Positions 1 through 9,100 of a stretch of 28,623 nt of DNA are shown here, one piece after another. The translations under genes and the position numbers were made by a program. Position 1 is the stretch's first letter. Each line of letters opens with the position of its first letter. Below the pieces are notes generated by a model. It worked only from the letters and a program-made list of their open reading frames with translations, searched no databases and was not told the DNA's origin. This DNA comes from CAYXZQ01 sp964469935 (GTDB lineage Archaea; Nanobdellota; Nanobdellia; Woesearchaeales; DSVV01), in NCBI GenBank assembly GCA_964469935.1, contig CAYXZQ010000022.1, positions 1-28,623 on the forward strand, in the 5' to 3' direction.

Positions 1-595
1 GAAAATTCGCGAGCCCTTCCTTGGATACCAAAGCCCTAATCCTGTCCAGGCCTGCGACTGTCTCATCATATGTGGCAAGTTTCTCGTAATAATCATCCAT
101 CCCTACTGACTTGAATATCTTCTTGAATGTCGACGAGCCTAGGGGAAAACCGTTCCTGAATATGGACTCGACATCAGCGACGCAGCACTGAAGAGCTCCA
201 GATTTCATCGCTTCCCTGTAGGATTCCAGGTCCCCATTTGAGTAGGTCTCCGGAACATGGGCTAGCTTCATCACGATGATGTCAGTTTTTTCTCCTTTAC
301 GCATGATATAATCGAGATCAGTTATCGCATTCCTGTTCTTGTCGAACACCCCGATATAGCAGGTAGGTATCTCCGGATGCCTTTCTGCAAGGTACTCGAA
401 AAAATCAGCTGTCATCATGGTCAGGGCCTCTGCCTTGCCCTTTATCTCGCTATCAGGTATCTGCTCCTTGAGGTCGCCCACAGAGAATGTACCCTTCACC
501 TGCCATGCTCCCTGGCCGAAATCGAAATCCGTCTGCGGCATGATGACATCTGCTGCCGGATGCCCTGATAATATAAGATCCTTTACGCTTCCCAT
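1..595 (-). CDS. purC: SAICAR synthetase PurC, partial (C-terminus off the left edge)
   Basis: PurC joins CAIR and aspartate with ATP to give SAICAR in de novo purine synthesis. I translated the minus strand by hand from an ATG at 595; the frame stays open to base 1 (198 codons), so the C-terminus is missing. Family-like stretches are GTFSVGD near residue 36 (compare FSVFDWG of PurC), IKGKAEALTMMTADFFEYL near 51-69 (compare IPGKGEALCRMTAFWF), and a later RNGFPLGSSTFKK segment. The match is recognisable but divergent, so paralogues of the SAICAR synthetase fold remain possible. The start is secured by AAGGAGGG at 603-610, seven bases before the ATG. It lies 21 nt behind purA and is the last gene of the purine operon visible here. 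Confidence 0.72.
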   Translation of the reverse strand, partial: MGSVKDLILSGHPAADVIMPQTDFDFGQGAWQVKGTFSVGDLKEQIPDSEIKGKAEALTMMTADFFEYLAERHPEIPTCYIGVFDKNRNAITDLDYIMRKGEKTDIIVMKLAHVPETYSNGDLESYREAMKSGALQCCVADVESIFRNGFPLGSSTFKKIFKSVGMDDYYEKLATYDETVAGLDRIRALVSKEGLANF

Positions 596-602
596 TTTTA
601 AT

Positions 603-610
603 CCCTCCTT
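603..610 (-). promoter_or_regulatory. Strong Shine-Dalgarno of purC
   Basis: AAGGAGGG on the minus strand, seven bases before the ATG at 595. It is the best ribosome-binding site in the window and fixes the purC start. An internal operon gene with a 21-nt gap to its neighbour would need such a site. Confidence 0.8.
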
Positions 611-616
611 AATCAA

Positions 617-2107
617 TCACATGAATATGTTCTGGCTCCTCTCGGGGCCTACTCCGACTATCCTGATTTCCGCTCCGGTCCTCTTTACTATGTAATCGAG
701 GGTCTTCCTTGCATTCAGCGGAAGGTCTGCCCGATCCCTTATGCAGGTCGTATCAGTCATCCATCCCTCAAGCACTTCATAGACAGGCCTGCAGCTGCTC
801 AGTATCTCGGTCTTCATGTTCGCCACGTCGATACGCTCCCCGTCCTTAAGTACCTTGTTTCCAAGATTGTATTCAGGTCCGGTGTAGACATAGTGGTCGC
901 ATATCTCTATATTCTCGCATTCATCCAGGACATCGAACTTGCTGATGATTATATTTTCCCTGTTTATCGTCATGGCATGCCTCAACAATGGCAGGTCAAG
1001 CCTTCCGGTCCTCCTTGACCTGTTGGTCGTCGCGCCGAACTCATCGCCCTTGTATCGTATCGCAACACCTCGTTCAAATTCATCGCCGCTGTTGATTGAC
1101 GGATTATTGTACTCGTCCCTCTCATTGAACCTGTTATGCTTGTCGCACCATCTGGCTGATTCCGCCCCCCCGTACTCAGTCGGGAACGGGCCTTCGCCAA
1201 CCCTTGTCATATAAGCCTTGACTATCCCCAATACAAGGTCGACATCATCATCATTCAGTCCGACGCCTTTGGCAAGTCCCCTGATCGTCGGGTCTGAAGA
1301 GGTCACGAACGGGACGCTGCCGTAATCATTCCCGAGAAGGAGTCCCTGGGCGCCTTCAAAAAGTATCCTCTTCTTTCCAAGAGACTGCTGAATGAACTTA
1401 TCTGTATCTGTGATCATATGCCTGAGCTCCTTGCCATAACCTGTATAAGTCTCGACAATTGCATCCACATCAAAGAAATTCTTTGGATCGTAGAACCTCC
1501 CGTTCAGGAGGTGTTCATGGTGCATCACTTCCTTGACCTTATCAGGGTCCATGAACCGCAGAAGCTTGACCTTGTCAGCCAGGTTCTTCTTCAGGTTCCT
1601 GCTGAAAACATCCTTGTTGAGCATGTCATTGAATTCGAGACCTATCCTCTGCGCATGGTCTGTGTACACAGGACCGATGCCCCTGCCGGTGGTCCCTATC
1701 TTCGTCTCGCCAAGCTCGCTTTCCTTGCACCTGTCCATTACAAGATGCTGGGGCAGGACAAGCTTTCCGTTCCGGGCAATCATCAGATTATCATAGCTAA
1801 CGCCCCTCTTGTCAAGCTCAGCCAGTTCTTCCAGGATAATCCTCGGGTCCAGGGCCATGCCGTTGCCGAGGACATTGACCTTCCCATCCCTGTCATGAAG
1901 GATGCCTGAGGGTATCAGATGCATGATAAGCGATTCCTCAAGGACCTTCATCGTATGCCCTGCATTCGCACCCCCTGTGCCCCTTGCGATGATGTCTGCC
2001 CAGACAGAAGCGAACAGGTCGACGAACTTGCCTTTGCCTGTGTCACCCCACTGGTTGCAGACCACGGCGATAGTATACAGGTCATTGATTTCTTCTATTA
2101 GAGCCAT
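617..2107 (-). CDS. purA: Adenylosuccinate synthetase PurA
   Basis: PurA makes adenylosuccinate from IMP, aspartate and GTP, the first step from IMP to AMP. At 496 residues it is longer than the usual 340-430. Motifs seen: NQWGDTGKGK near residue 18 (family QWGDEGKGK; the catalytic Asp is kept but the next Glu is Thr), GGANAGHT with the catalytic His near 45-52, TTGRGIGPVY, FEGAQG, KAYMTRVGEGPFPTE, GATTNRSRRTGRLD and the C-terminal VGVGPERSQNIF. The start ATG is one base behind the stop of the purE-like gene (TAGgATG), so the two are probably translationally coupled. Position inside a purine operon agrees with the assignment. The retained Asp argues against the phage paralogue PurZ. Confidence 0.96.
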   Translation of the reverse strand: MALIEEINDLYTIAVVCNQWGDTGKGKFVDLFASVWADIIARGTGGANAGHTMKVLEESLIMHLIPSGILHDRDGKVNVLGNGMALDPRIILEELAELDKRGVSYDNLMIARNGKLVLPQHLVMDRCKESELGETKIGTTGRGIGPVYTDHAQRIGLEFNDMLNKDVFSRNLKKNLADKVKLLRFMDPDKVKEVMHHEHLLNGRFYDPKNFFDVDAIVETYTGYGKELRHMITDTDKFIQQSLGKKRILFEGAQGLLLGNDYGSVPFVTSSDPTIRGLAKGVGLNDDDVDLVLGIVKAYMTRVGEGPFPTEYGGAESARWCDKHNRFNERDEYNNPSINSGDEFERGVAIRYKGDEFGATTNRSRRTGRLDLPLLRHAMTINRENIIISKFDVLDECENIEICDHYVYTGPEYNLGNKVLKDGERIDVANMKTEILSSCRPVYEVLEGWMTDTTCIRDRADLPLNARKTLDYIVKRTGAEIRIVGVGPERSQNIFM

Positions 2108-2108
2108 C

Positions 2109-3065
2109 CTAATACCTCACAAACCTGCCTTTCTCGAAGACACCATATTTGTTCCTCATACCGTCCTTGATGATTTCGCTTGCGTATTTCCCGAGCGTGA
2201 GGGTCTTTTCCTCTTTTTCTTTCCTGATCTTGTGCAATGCCGCCGCATTTCCCTGGAGAAGACCTGCCATCTGCGCAGCATTCTTGTAGCCGCCTATGTT
2301 GACTATTCCCGTAGCAAATGTATCATCCAGGCAATCCATGTATCGGTCGAACCTCTTCACGAGCGTCTTTTCCCTGACACCTATCTGGATCCCGATGCCT
2401 GCACCCAGCTTCTTATCGACCTCGCTGAGGATCTTTGATTCCTGAGTCGAGAGGTATCCCTTGTCAGGCTCCTCCCGGGAATTGATGTGATTGTAATGAG
2501 AAAAGACGGTTATCACGACGTCATCCGGCGTTATCGATTCCAGGGGCGATATCTCAAACCTGACACCGAGCTTGTGAAGCTCCTCTGCCACTGAATCTAT
2601 CGATTTGTGGGAGACAGGGAAATCCCGGGATTTGTTTGAAAGGAGCGCGACATTATAGCCGAAATAAGAGCCGTACCTGCTTGCGATGTTCAGGGCGCCA
2701 TAGGTGTTGTTGATGCCGACAGTAAGCACGGGGTTGAGCGGAGGCTTCTCTGATGTCGAGAGCAGTGAGCTCAAGCCCCCTGTCGATGAATCAGAGATAG
2801 GTATGCCTATTATCAGGTCATCAAATTCGGCCTTTGCCTTCATGACGCCTGTAAGGACATTGCTCATGCCCGCTCCTGACATGAATACGTCAGTTTCTTC
2901 ACTGACCAAAAAATTGAAGATATGATCGACCTTTTCCGGCGTGTTGTCTGCGGAGCCGAAATGGGCGATGATGCTCTCTTCCGGGTGCTCGATGGAATAC
3001 CTGACCACTCCCGGGTACACCTTGTCCTTGTCGCTGTTCGAACCGAATACCAAATGATGATTCAT
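2109..3065 (-). CDS. Double-domain PurE-like protein, catalytic histidines replaced
   Basis: PurE enzymes move or add the carboxylate on aminoimidazole ribonucleotide. Residues 1-150 follow the fold: FGSNSDKDKV (family GSxSD), GSADNTPEKV (family SAHRTP), SGAGMSNVLTG (family AGAGGAAHLPG), IPISDSSTGGLSSLL and VGINNTYGALNIA. The two histidines essential in characterised PurE (H45 and H75 in E. coli) are Asp and Val here. Residues about 150-318 look like a second, more degenerate copy, starting VALLSNKSRDF and ending in GGYKNAAQMAGLLQGNAAAL, like the NAALLAAQIL end of PurE. I start at the ATG at 3065: it has GGGGAGG about ten bases upstream and leaves a 31-nt gap after purD, whereas the longer frame from 3146 would overlap purD. 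True PurE activity is uncertain; it may be a variant enzyme or a partner subunit. Confidence 0.75.
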   Translation of the reverse strand: MNHHLVFGSNSDKDKVYPGVVRYSIEHPEESIIAHFGSADNTPEKVDHIFNFLVSEETDVFMSGAGMSNVLTGVMKAKAEFDDLIIGIPISDSSTGGLSSLLSTSEKPPLNPVLTVGINNTYGALNIASRYGSYFGYNVALLSNKSRDFPVSHKSIDSVAEELHKLGVRFEISPLESITPDDVVITVFSHYNHINSREEPDKGYLSTQESKILSEVDKKLGAGIGIQIGVREKTLVKRFDRYMDCLDDTFATGIVNIGGYKNAAQMAGLLQGNAAALHKIRKEKEEKTLTLGKYASEIIKDGMRNKYGVFEKGRFVRY

Positions 3066-3096
3066 AATATCATGCCTCCCCGGATATCCTCCGGAT

Positions 3097-4518
3097 TCAT
3101 CTCCTGTAAAGGTTGCCGAAATCCTCCCTGAACCGCATGCTCTCAAACCACACGTACTCCCTGATGCTCAGAGCTTTCCGGGCAGCTTCATCCCTCGAAT
3201 CCCCTTTTGCGACTGCTGTAAATACCCTGCCGCCGTCATGGTGATAGACACCTTTCCTGCCGTCAAAACCTTCCCTATTCCCATCAAAGAAGAAGCCGTT
3301 GGCAAGCACCATGATGTCCCGGGGTACATTCTCAAGTCCGATAATCTCCTCGCCAGCATGGCTCCTCTTGGGATAACCTGTGAACCAGCCTTTCTTGTGA
3401 TACCTCGGACCTGCTATCGCGCATGGCGCAGCGACAAACCTGTCCTCGAACTCGGGCTTCTCGCCGTCAAGGAATGCGCTGAAGTTCTTCAGCCTAGCAA
3501 GAAGGGGCTGCGCTTCAGGGTCGCCCAGGCGGATGTTCCATTCGCACTGGTAGGGGACAAGCTCATTTTTCTCCATGACAAGCATCAGGCCTGAATATAT
3601 GAAGCCCTTGTACGGCATCCCCTCCTTGTCCTGGAACGCCCTCAGCTGCGGCCCGACAATCTCCTCAACTATCCTCTGTTCTAGATCATCAGTGTGCAGA
3701 GGATGGGGCATCTCAGCCCCCAGTCCCCCTGTAATCAGGTTCTCCCCACCATAGAACCTCTTGATGTAGGGATGTCCGGGAGGGCACACATGCGGGTAAT
3801 CCAGGACAAGGCCCAGCTTTGATATTGTCTTTCCGTCATGCGTATAGCCGAACCAGGATGCGTCAGAACCATGCATGTTCCTCTCTATGACTACCTTCTT
3901 CCCTGCATCATCATGAAGGAGTTTTCCTTCCTCCTGGTTCGGGTCCTGGATCATCATAGCCCTTATTATCCTTATCGCATCTTCCTTTGTCTCGGTCGGA
4001 TGCGCACCTTTTCCTCCGCAGAGGCCGTCTGCCTTGACGCATACGTCAAAAGGAGCTTTCTCGACGTATTCAACCGCTTTCTTCGGGTCAGTGAACACGG
4101 AATACTCTGGTATTCTCGCCCCGCCCGCAGCGCATATGTCATTGGCGTAGGCCTTGCTGGATTCCATCTTTGCCATGGTCCGGTCCGGTCCGATCACCTC
4201 GATGCCCATGTCTTCAAACATCCTATCAGCGCACATGTCCACGAACCCGTCTGTCAAAGGCTGCTCCGGCCCAATCACGACACGGGTGATTCCGTTGTTC
4301 TGGATATAGTCAAGGATCCTGTTGTAGTAGACATCAGCAGGCTCGCCTTTCTTCCGCTTCTCCAGGGCATCAGGGGTCCTGATATTGTAACCATAATGCT
4401 CATTGAGATACCTTGCCCCGCCGTTCCCAGGGAACAGGACCACCCTCTCCCTGTTCCTTCCAAGAGCCTCTGCAATCGCCATGCCCCGCCCGCCTGAATC
4501 GATAACCAAGTCTGTCAT
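3097..4518 (-). CDS. purD: Phosphoribosylamine-glycine ligase PurD (GARS)
   Basis: PurD is an ATP-grasp ligase joining phosphoribosylamine and glycine, the second step of purine synthesis. The 473-residue protein has IGPEQPLTDGFVD (family GPEAPLVAGIVD) near residue 82, the ATP-grasp loop VKADGLCGGKGA near 160-171 (family KADGLAAGKGV), and the metal-binding EWNIRLGDPEAQPLLARL near 327-344 (family FNVRFGDPETQ). It is slightly longer than the usual 420-430. The ATG overlaps the purN stop as ATGA, indicating coupled translation. No fused PurM or PurN domain is present; purN is a separate gene. Confidence 0.95.
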   Translation of the reverse strand: MTDLVIDSGGRGMAIAEALGRNRERVVLFPGNGGARYLNEHYGYNIRTPDALEKRKKGEPADVYYNRILDYIQNNGITRVVIGPEQPLTDGFVDMCADRMFEDMGIEVIGPDRTMAKMESSKAYANDICAAGGARIPEYSVFTDPKKAVEYVEKAPFDVCVKADGLCGGKGAHPTETKEDAIRIIRAMMIQDPNQEEGKLLHDDAGKKVVIERNMHGSDASWFGYTHDGKTISKLGLVLDYPHVCPPGHPYIKRFYGGENLITGGLGAEMPHPLHTDDLEQRIVEEIVGPQLRAFQDKEGMPYKGFIYSGLMLVMEKNELVPYQCEWNIRLGDPEAQPLLARLKNFSAFLDGEKPEFEDRFVAAPCAIAGPRYHKKGWFTGYPKRSHAGEEIIGLENVPRDIMVLANGFFFDGNREGFDGRKGVYHHDGGRVFTAVAKGDSRDEAARKALSIREYVWFESMRFREDFGNLYRR

Positions 4519-5258
4519 AACATCATCCCCCCATACGTATCCTTTACCAGATGAAAATAATTTTCCTTCATCTCCCTGGCCATCTCCTGATATTTGATGT
4601 CCCTGAACTCCTCAGTCCGCCTGGTCGTGATTAGCACCTCTCTCTGGACAAGCTTCAGCCTCCCCTCGGCGAAAAGCTGCACCCCGTAGGGTATCATCAT
4701 CTGCTCTGCTGCCTGTACCTTGGCCTTTACCATGTCTGCAGTGTCCTTCCTCTCGACAGGGACAGTATACTGCATGATTATCGGCCCTGTATCAGCGCCT
4801 TTGTCGATGAAATGCAGGGTCGGGCCTGTCAGCCTGCAGCCTCTCTTCAGGACCTCGGCATGCACATCGAGGTCCATGCCGCCTGCGAATGCAGGAAGCA
4901 GCGACGGATGGATGTTCATGTTCTTTCCCCACCACTTCTCCACAAATCCCTCGGAATACATCCGCATCCAGCCGATGTTGACAATCAGCTCGACATTATG
5001 ATAGTCCAGCCTCTTGTCCAGCTCATCATTGTATGAAGCGACGTCAAGCTTCCTGCCGCTGTCGTCTTTGGGATCGATGAAGTAATTCTCAATATTATAG
5101 TCCCGGGCTTTCTTCAGTATGCCTGAACCATTGTTGTCGCTGATTATGACTTCTATCTCGGCGAGACCTCTCAATTTTCCTTCCTCGATGCTCTTCACGA
5201 GCGCCGGCAGGTCCGAGCCGTTGGTCGAGCCGAGCACAGCAATCCTTGTCGGATCCAT
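4515..5258 (-). CDS. purN: GAR formyltransferase PurN
   Basis: PurN transfers formyl from 10-formyl-tetrahydrofolate to GAR. The catalytic triad is visible: Asn and His in MNIHPSLLPAF (N115, H117) and Asp in HFIDKGADTGPI (D156). Residues 7-14 (AVLGSTNGSD) match the N-terminal loop of the family. It is 247 residues, about 35-40 longer than bacterial PurN because of a charged C-terminal tail. The frame can be read from a TTG at 5270, but the ATG at 5258, four bases after the purQ stop and with GGATGA just before it, is the better start. Use of PurN implies a folate-dependent route rather than formate-dependent PurT at this step. Confidence 0.94.
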   Translation of the reverse strand: MDPTRIAVLGSTNGSDLPALVKSIEEGKLRGLAEIEVIISDNNGSGILKKARDYNIENYFIDPKDDSGRKLDVASYNDELDKRLDYHNVELIVNIGWMRMYSEGFVEKWWGKNMNIHPSLLPAFAGGMDLDVHAEVLKRGCRLTGPTLHFIDKGADTGPIIMQYTVPVERKDTADMVKAKVQAAEQMMIPYGVQLFAEGRLKLVQREVLITTRRTEEFRDIKYQEMAREMKENYFHLVKDTYGGMML

Positions 5259-5262
5259 TTTT

Positions 5263-6105
5263 TCATCCAAGCAGATTTTCCAGGCAATAGTTCACAGCAT
5301 TCCGGAAGACCTGCACACCCCCTCCTTCCTTTTGCGGGACAGGCAGGCCCTTCATCCTGAACTGCTCTGCCCATAATGAGTAGCCTGGGTCATTCGTCAT
5401 GTCATTGAATGCCTCAGGGTGGGGCATGAGCCCGAATATCCTGCCTGTCGGGTCGCAGATTCCTGCGATGTCATCTGCCGAGCCGTTCGTGTTGTCTGGA
5501 AATTTCCCCTGCGCAAGTTCCTGAGTACCTTTCAGGCAATACTGCAATACGATCTGGTTCTGGGTTTTCAGCCTGTCCCTCAGGCCCTGGTTGAGGGTCA
5601 CGACCTTCCCTTCGCCGTGCCTTACAGGGGCTTTTGTATATTCTATCCCTCTTGTCCAGATGCAGGGCGAGTCCTGGTTGACTTTGAGGTCGACCCAGCC
5701 GTCGTAGAAATTTCCGCAGTCATTGTAGGTCACGCTCATGTTCCTCTGCATGTAATCCCCGTCAAAACCAGGCAAAAATCCTGCCTTGACGAGCACCTGG
5801 TAGCCGTTGCATATGCCTATCATCGGTTTGGCATCATGGATGAATTTCAATATTTCCTGAGAAAGACTGTCATTGATCCTGTTTGCCAGGACCTGGCCTG
5901 CACCGAAAAAATCACCCATGGAAAAGCCGCCTATCCAGACGATGAGCTGATAATCATGTATCATGCGCGGTTCTGAAAATATCTTGTTGAGATGCACTGA
6001 ATGCGGAACCGCGCCTGCAAGTCTTAAAGCATAGGCTGTCTCGTAATCGCAGTTCAGCCCGAATCCCGCCGGGACCAATGCCTTTACTTCCTTTCTGCTC
6101 TTCAT
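5263..6105 (-). CDS. purQ: FGAM synthase glutaminase subunit PurQ
   Basis: PurQ is the class I glutamine amidotransferase that feeds ammonia to PurL when FGAR becomes FGAM. The nucleophile is C99 in GICNGYQVL; the partner His and Glu are in LMPHPEAF near residue 229. The N-terminal VPAGFGLNCDYET resembles the PurQ start (GSNCDRD). At 280 residues it fits the long, archaeal and C-terminal-domain-like form of PurQ rather than the 225-residue Bacillus form. It starts three bases after the purL stop, so the subunits are produced together. Confidence 0.95.
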   Translation of the reverse strand: MKSRKEVKALVPAGFGLNCDYETAYALRLAGAVPHSVHLNKIFSEPRMIHDYQLIVWIGGFSMGDFFGAGQVLANRINDSLSQEILKFIHDAKPMIGICNGYQVLVKAGFLPGFDGDYMQRNMSVTYNDCGNFYDGWVDLKVNQDSPCIWTRGIEYTKAPVRHGEGKVVTLNQGLRDRLKTQNQIVLQYCLKGTQELAQGKFPDNTNGSADDIAGICDPTGRIFGLMPHPEAFNDMTNDPGYSLWAEQFRMKGLPVPQKEGGGVQVFRNAVNYCLENLLG

Positions 6106-6108
6106 CTT

Positions 6109-9100
6109 CTAAGCTGCCTTTTTTTGCTTATGATCGAACCATGGGATGTTGTAGCCCCATTCCCTGAACGGCTCTTTCCATGCATTCTTGAGGTCGTATA
6201 TGTCCTGCCTGATTATGTTGTTTTTGGACAATCCGTTTATGACGAATTCAGTGTCATCGCTTATGGTTCCGATGCATGAAGCAATGTCTCCCATGATCTC
6301 TTCAAACGCGGCTCTCTCATGGGGGCGTATCTCCACTATCATCCTTCCAGCGGATTCAGAGTAGAGGACCTTGTCATCCCTCCTGTATCTCCTGTCGGTC
6401 CTGACTTTATCCAGATTGATTCTCATGCCGGCATTCCCCCCTCCGGCCATCTGGAAGAGGGCCATCGCAAGGCCGCCTGACTTGACGTTCTTCGCGCTGA
6501 CAATGTATCCCTTGTCCCTCGCTTTCTCAAATCCCCTGTAGGTCCTGAGATTCTCTTCTGCATCTACGACAGGAGCATTCGCCCCGACTTTTCCCAGCAT
6601 GTGATAGTATTCCGAGCCCCCAAGCTCATCCTTTGTCGTGCCGAGGACATAGACCAGGTTACCAGGAGTCTTTGCAAAAGGTGTGATATGTTCCCTGACA
6701 TCATCTATAAGGGTGTGGACAGTGAAGAGCATCTGCTCTGGCGCTGAGATGCGCTGGAATTTTTTTGCCTTCCTGTCCCTGACTGTGCCGTCCATGTACA
6801 TGCTGTCCTTTCCAGAGAGAAGCGGGATCTCATATGCGTTGCACAGATCCCGTAATGCCTTGTTAGCCCTGACAAGCTGCGCAGCCTTGAATTTGCCGTC
6901 CGGATTATTGAGAGCATCATACTCGATTGACGGACAGCAGAAATTATCCATCCCCGTGATCTTATCGAGCTTTCCCCCGACGACAAGCGCGTTCCTCACA
7001 GCCTCGTCTATGCTGGAGGCTGCCATCGACCATGCATCGATGAAGGAGTACGTCTGGTTCAATGCCTGGGTCGCGACAAGCCCCTTCCTTGATTCCAGGA
7101 CAGGCCTGAATACCACTGCATCGGAAGCCATGTCCTCTGACACTCCCGTGAGCGGCCCGAGGACCTTGCCGCCCTGGACCTCATGGTCGTACTGCCTGGA
7201 GAGCCACTCCTGCGATGCGTTGTTCATGGTGCCGAGGAACTTCTTAAGGGTCGCATCATGATCGGTGACCGGCTTTAGCCTTGGCTCCCTCAACTTCCTC
7301 TCCAGAGGCGATGTCCATTCTGCCTCAAATTCCCATTGCGGGAAAGCCTTCTCAAAGAATTCATTGTCCATGCAGGCGACAGTCTTGCCGTTGTCGGTTA
7401 TGTGAAGCTTTCCGGTGTCATTGTACTCGCCTATCACCGTGCTCTCGACATCATGTATCCTTGACAATGCGATGAAATCATCGATATGCTCGCGCTTCAC
7501 TGCGACAGTCATCCTTTCCTGGGACTCCGACACCCATATCTCCCACGGGTCGAGCCCCTGGTATTTCAGAGGGATCCTCTCCATGAAGACCCTTGCGCCG
7601 TCTGTCCTTCGCACAGCATCCGGATCGAAATTGAATGAACTGGATTCGCCGATCGAGGATGAAAGCCCTCCTCCGCCATTGTCTGTGATGAAGGTGAAAT
7701 ATCCCCTGTCCCTCGCCTCCAGGAGGAAATCATGCATCTTCTTCTGGGTGTACGGGTCGCCTATCTGGACATGCTGTGCCGACACCTTGTCATCGAATTC
7801 CCTTGACGCATCGGTCACGCCATGGATGCCGTCAAGCCCGACCCGGCCCCCGCACATTACGATGAGGTCGCCTGGAGTTATGCTCTTCTTGTAGGAATCC
7901 TCATCCAGTATCCTCTTGGGCATTATCCCGCCTGATATTACATAGACGCTGCTCTTGCCCTTGTTCTTCTTATGGAACCATATCCTGCCGAAAGGCGTCG
8001 GGATCCCGCTCTTGTTCCCCCCGTCCTTGACACCCTCAATGACCCCTTCTAGCAATCGCCTCGGATGAAGGTCAGCGATGAAGATTCCTGGGTCATCATG
8101 CGGGCCGACGGCAAAGCCGTAGAACCCATGGGTGAGCTTGGCTCCCCTTCCAGTGCCCATCGGGTCCCTGTAAACCCCGACAATCCCGGTTATTGCTCCT
8201 CCATAAGCCTCCTTGTTCGACGGGCTGTTGTGGGTCTCGCCTGTTATGACATAATAATGGCCCTCATCGAACTCGGCGACGCCTGCATTGTCCCAGAGTA
8301 TCGAGACGACATCCGGCCTCAACCTCTTCCAAATATGCTTGGTCGGGTTTTTGATATGTTCCTCGAAAAGATTGTTTATTATCTCCTCATCGCCAGTCGT
8401 CATGTCCCTGTACCTGAACATGGCGTTGAACGTGTTATGATTGCAGTGGTCGCTTCTCCTCTGGGCTATCATCTCAAGCTCAAGGTCGGTGACCCCTGCC
8501 AGGCCCATCCTTTTGCGCTCTTCCTGCACATCCTTTCTCTGGAAGTATTCGACAATGATGGGTATGTCCCTGTGGTTCATCGAAAGGCTCCTATCGACAT
8601 TTACCTGGGTGAGCCTTTCGACAGTCAGTTCATCATAAGGTATGGTCGAGACATGTGGCCTGTGCCTTATCTTGACCTCCTGGGTCCTCCTGCCTACCCC
8701 TTCTTCATTATCCCATATCCCAGGAGAATACCCCTCGAAATGCTGGATGAATTCATTTGAGAGAAGCCCTTTTGCAATGGTCCCGATATTCTCATCAGAA
8801 AGGTCCTTGCCTTTGATTGTGAAATAATCTGAGACATATACGTTCATGCCCCTGGCCTTGTCGCCCAGCACAGCAATGAGCTCTTCCTTTGCAATCTCGC
8901 CGGCATTGTCCTTTGCACCGGGATTCAGCCCTATCCAGAGGGCCCGGTCGAAATCAGAATCCTTCACTACAGTTCCGAAAGCAGATACCTGCGTGACAGG
9001 ATCGACCAATCTTGCCTGGATCCTTTTCCTTTCTTCCTCTTCAAGCTCAGAATCGATTGTCAGGACATTCACGTGACGGACTTCATCGAGAACGATGCCG

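Noticed and set aside
617..2107. PurA as phage-type PurZ (2-aminoadenine synthesis)
   Set aside because: The catalytic Asp replaced in PurZ is present, and the gene is in a full purine operon.
3065..3146. N-terminal extension of the PurE-like protein (27 residues)
   Set aside because: It would overlap purD by 50 bases, resembles no family sequence, and the ATG at 3065 has a good Shine-Dalgarno site.
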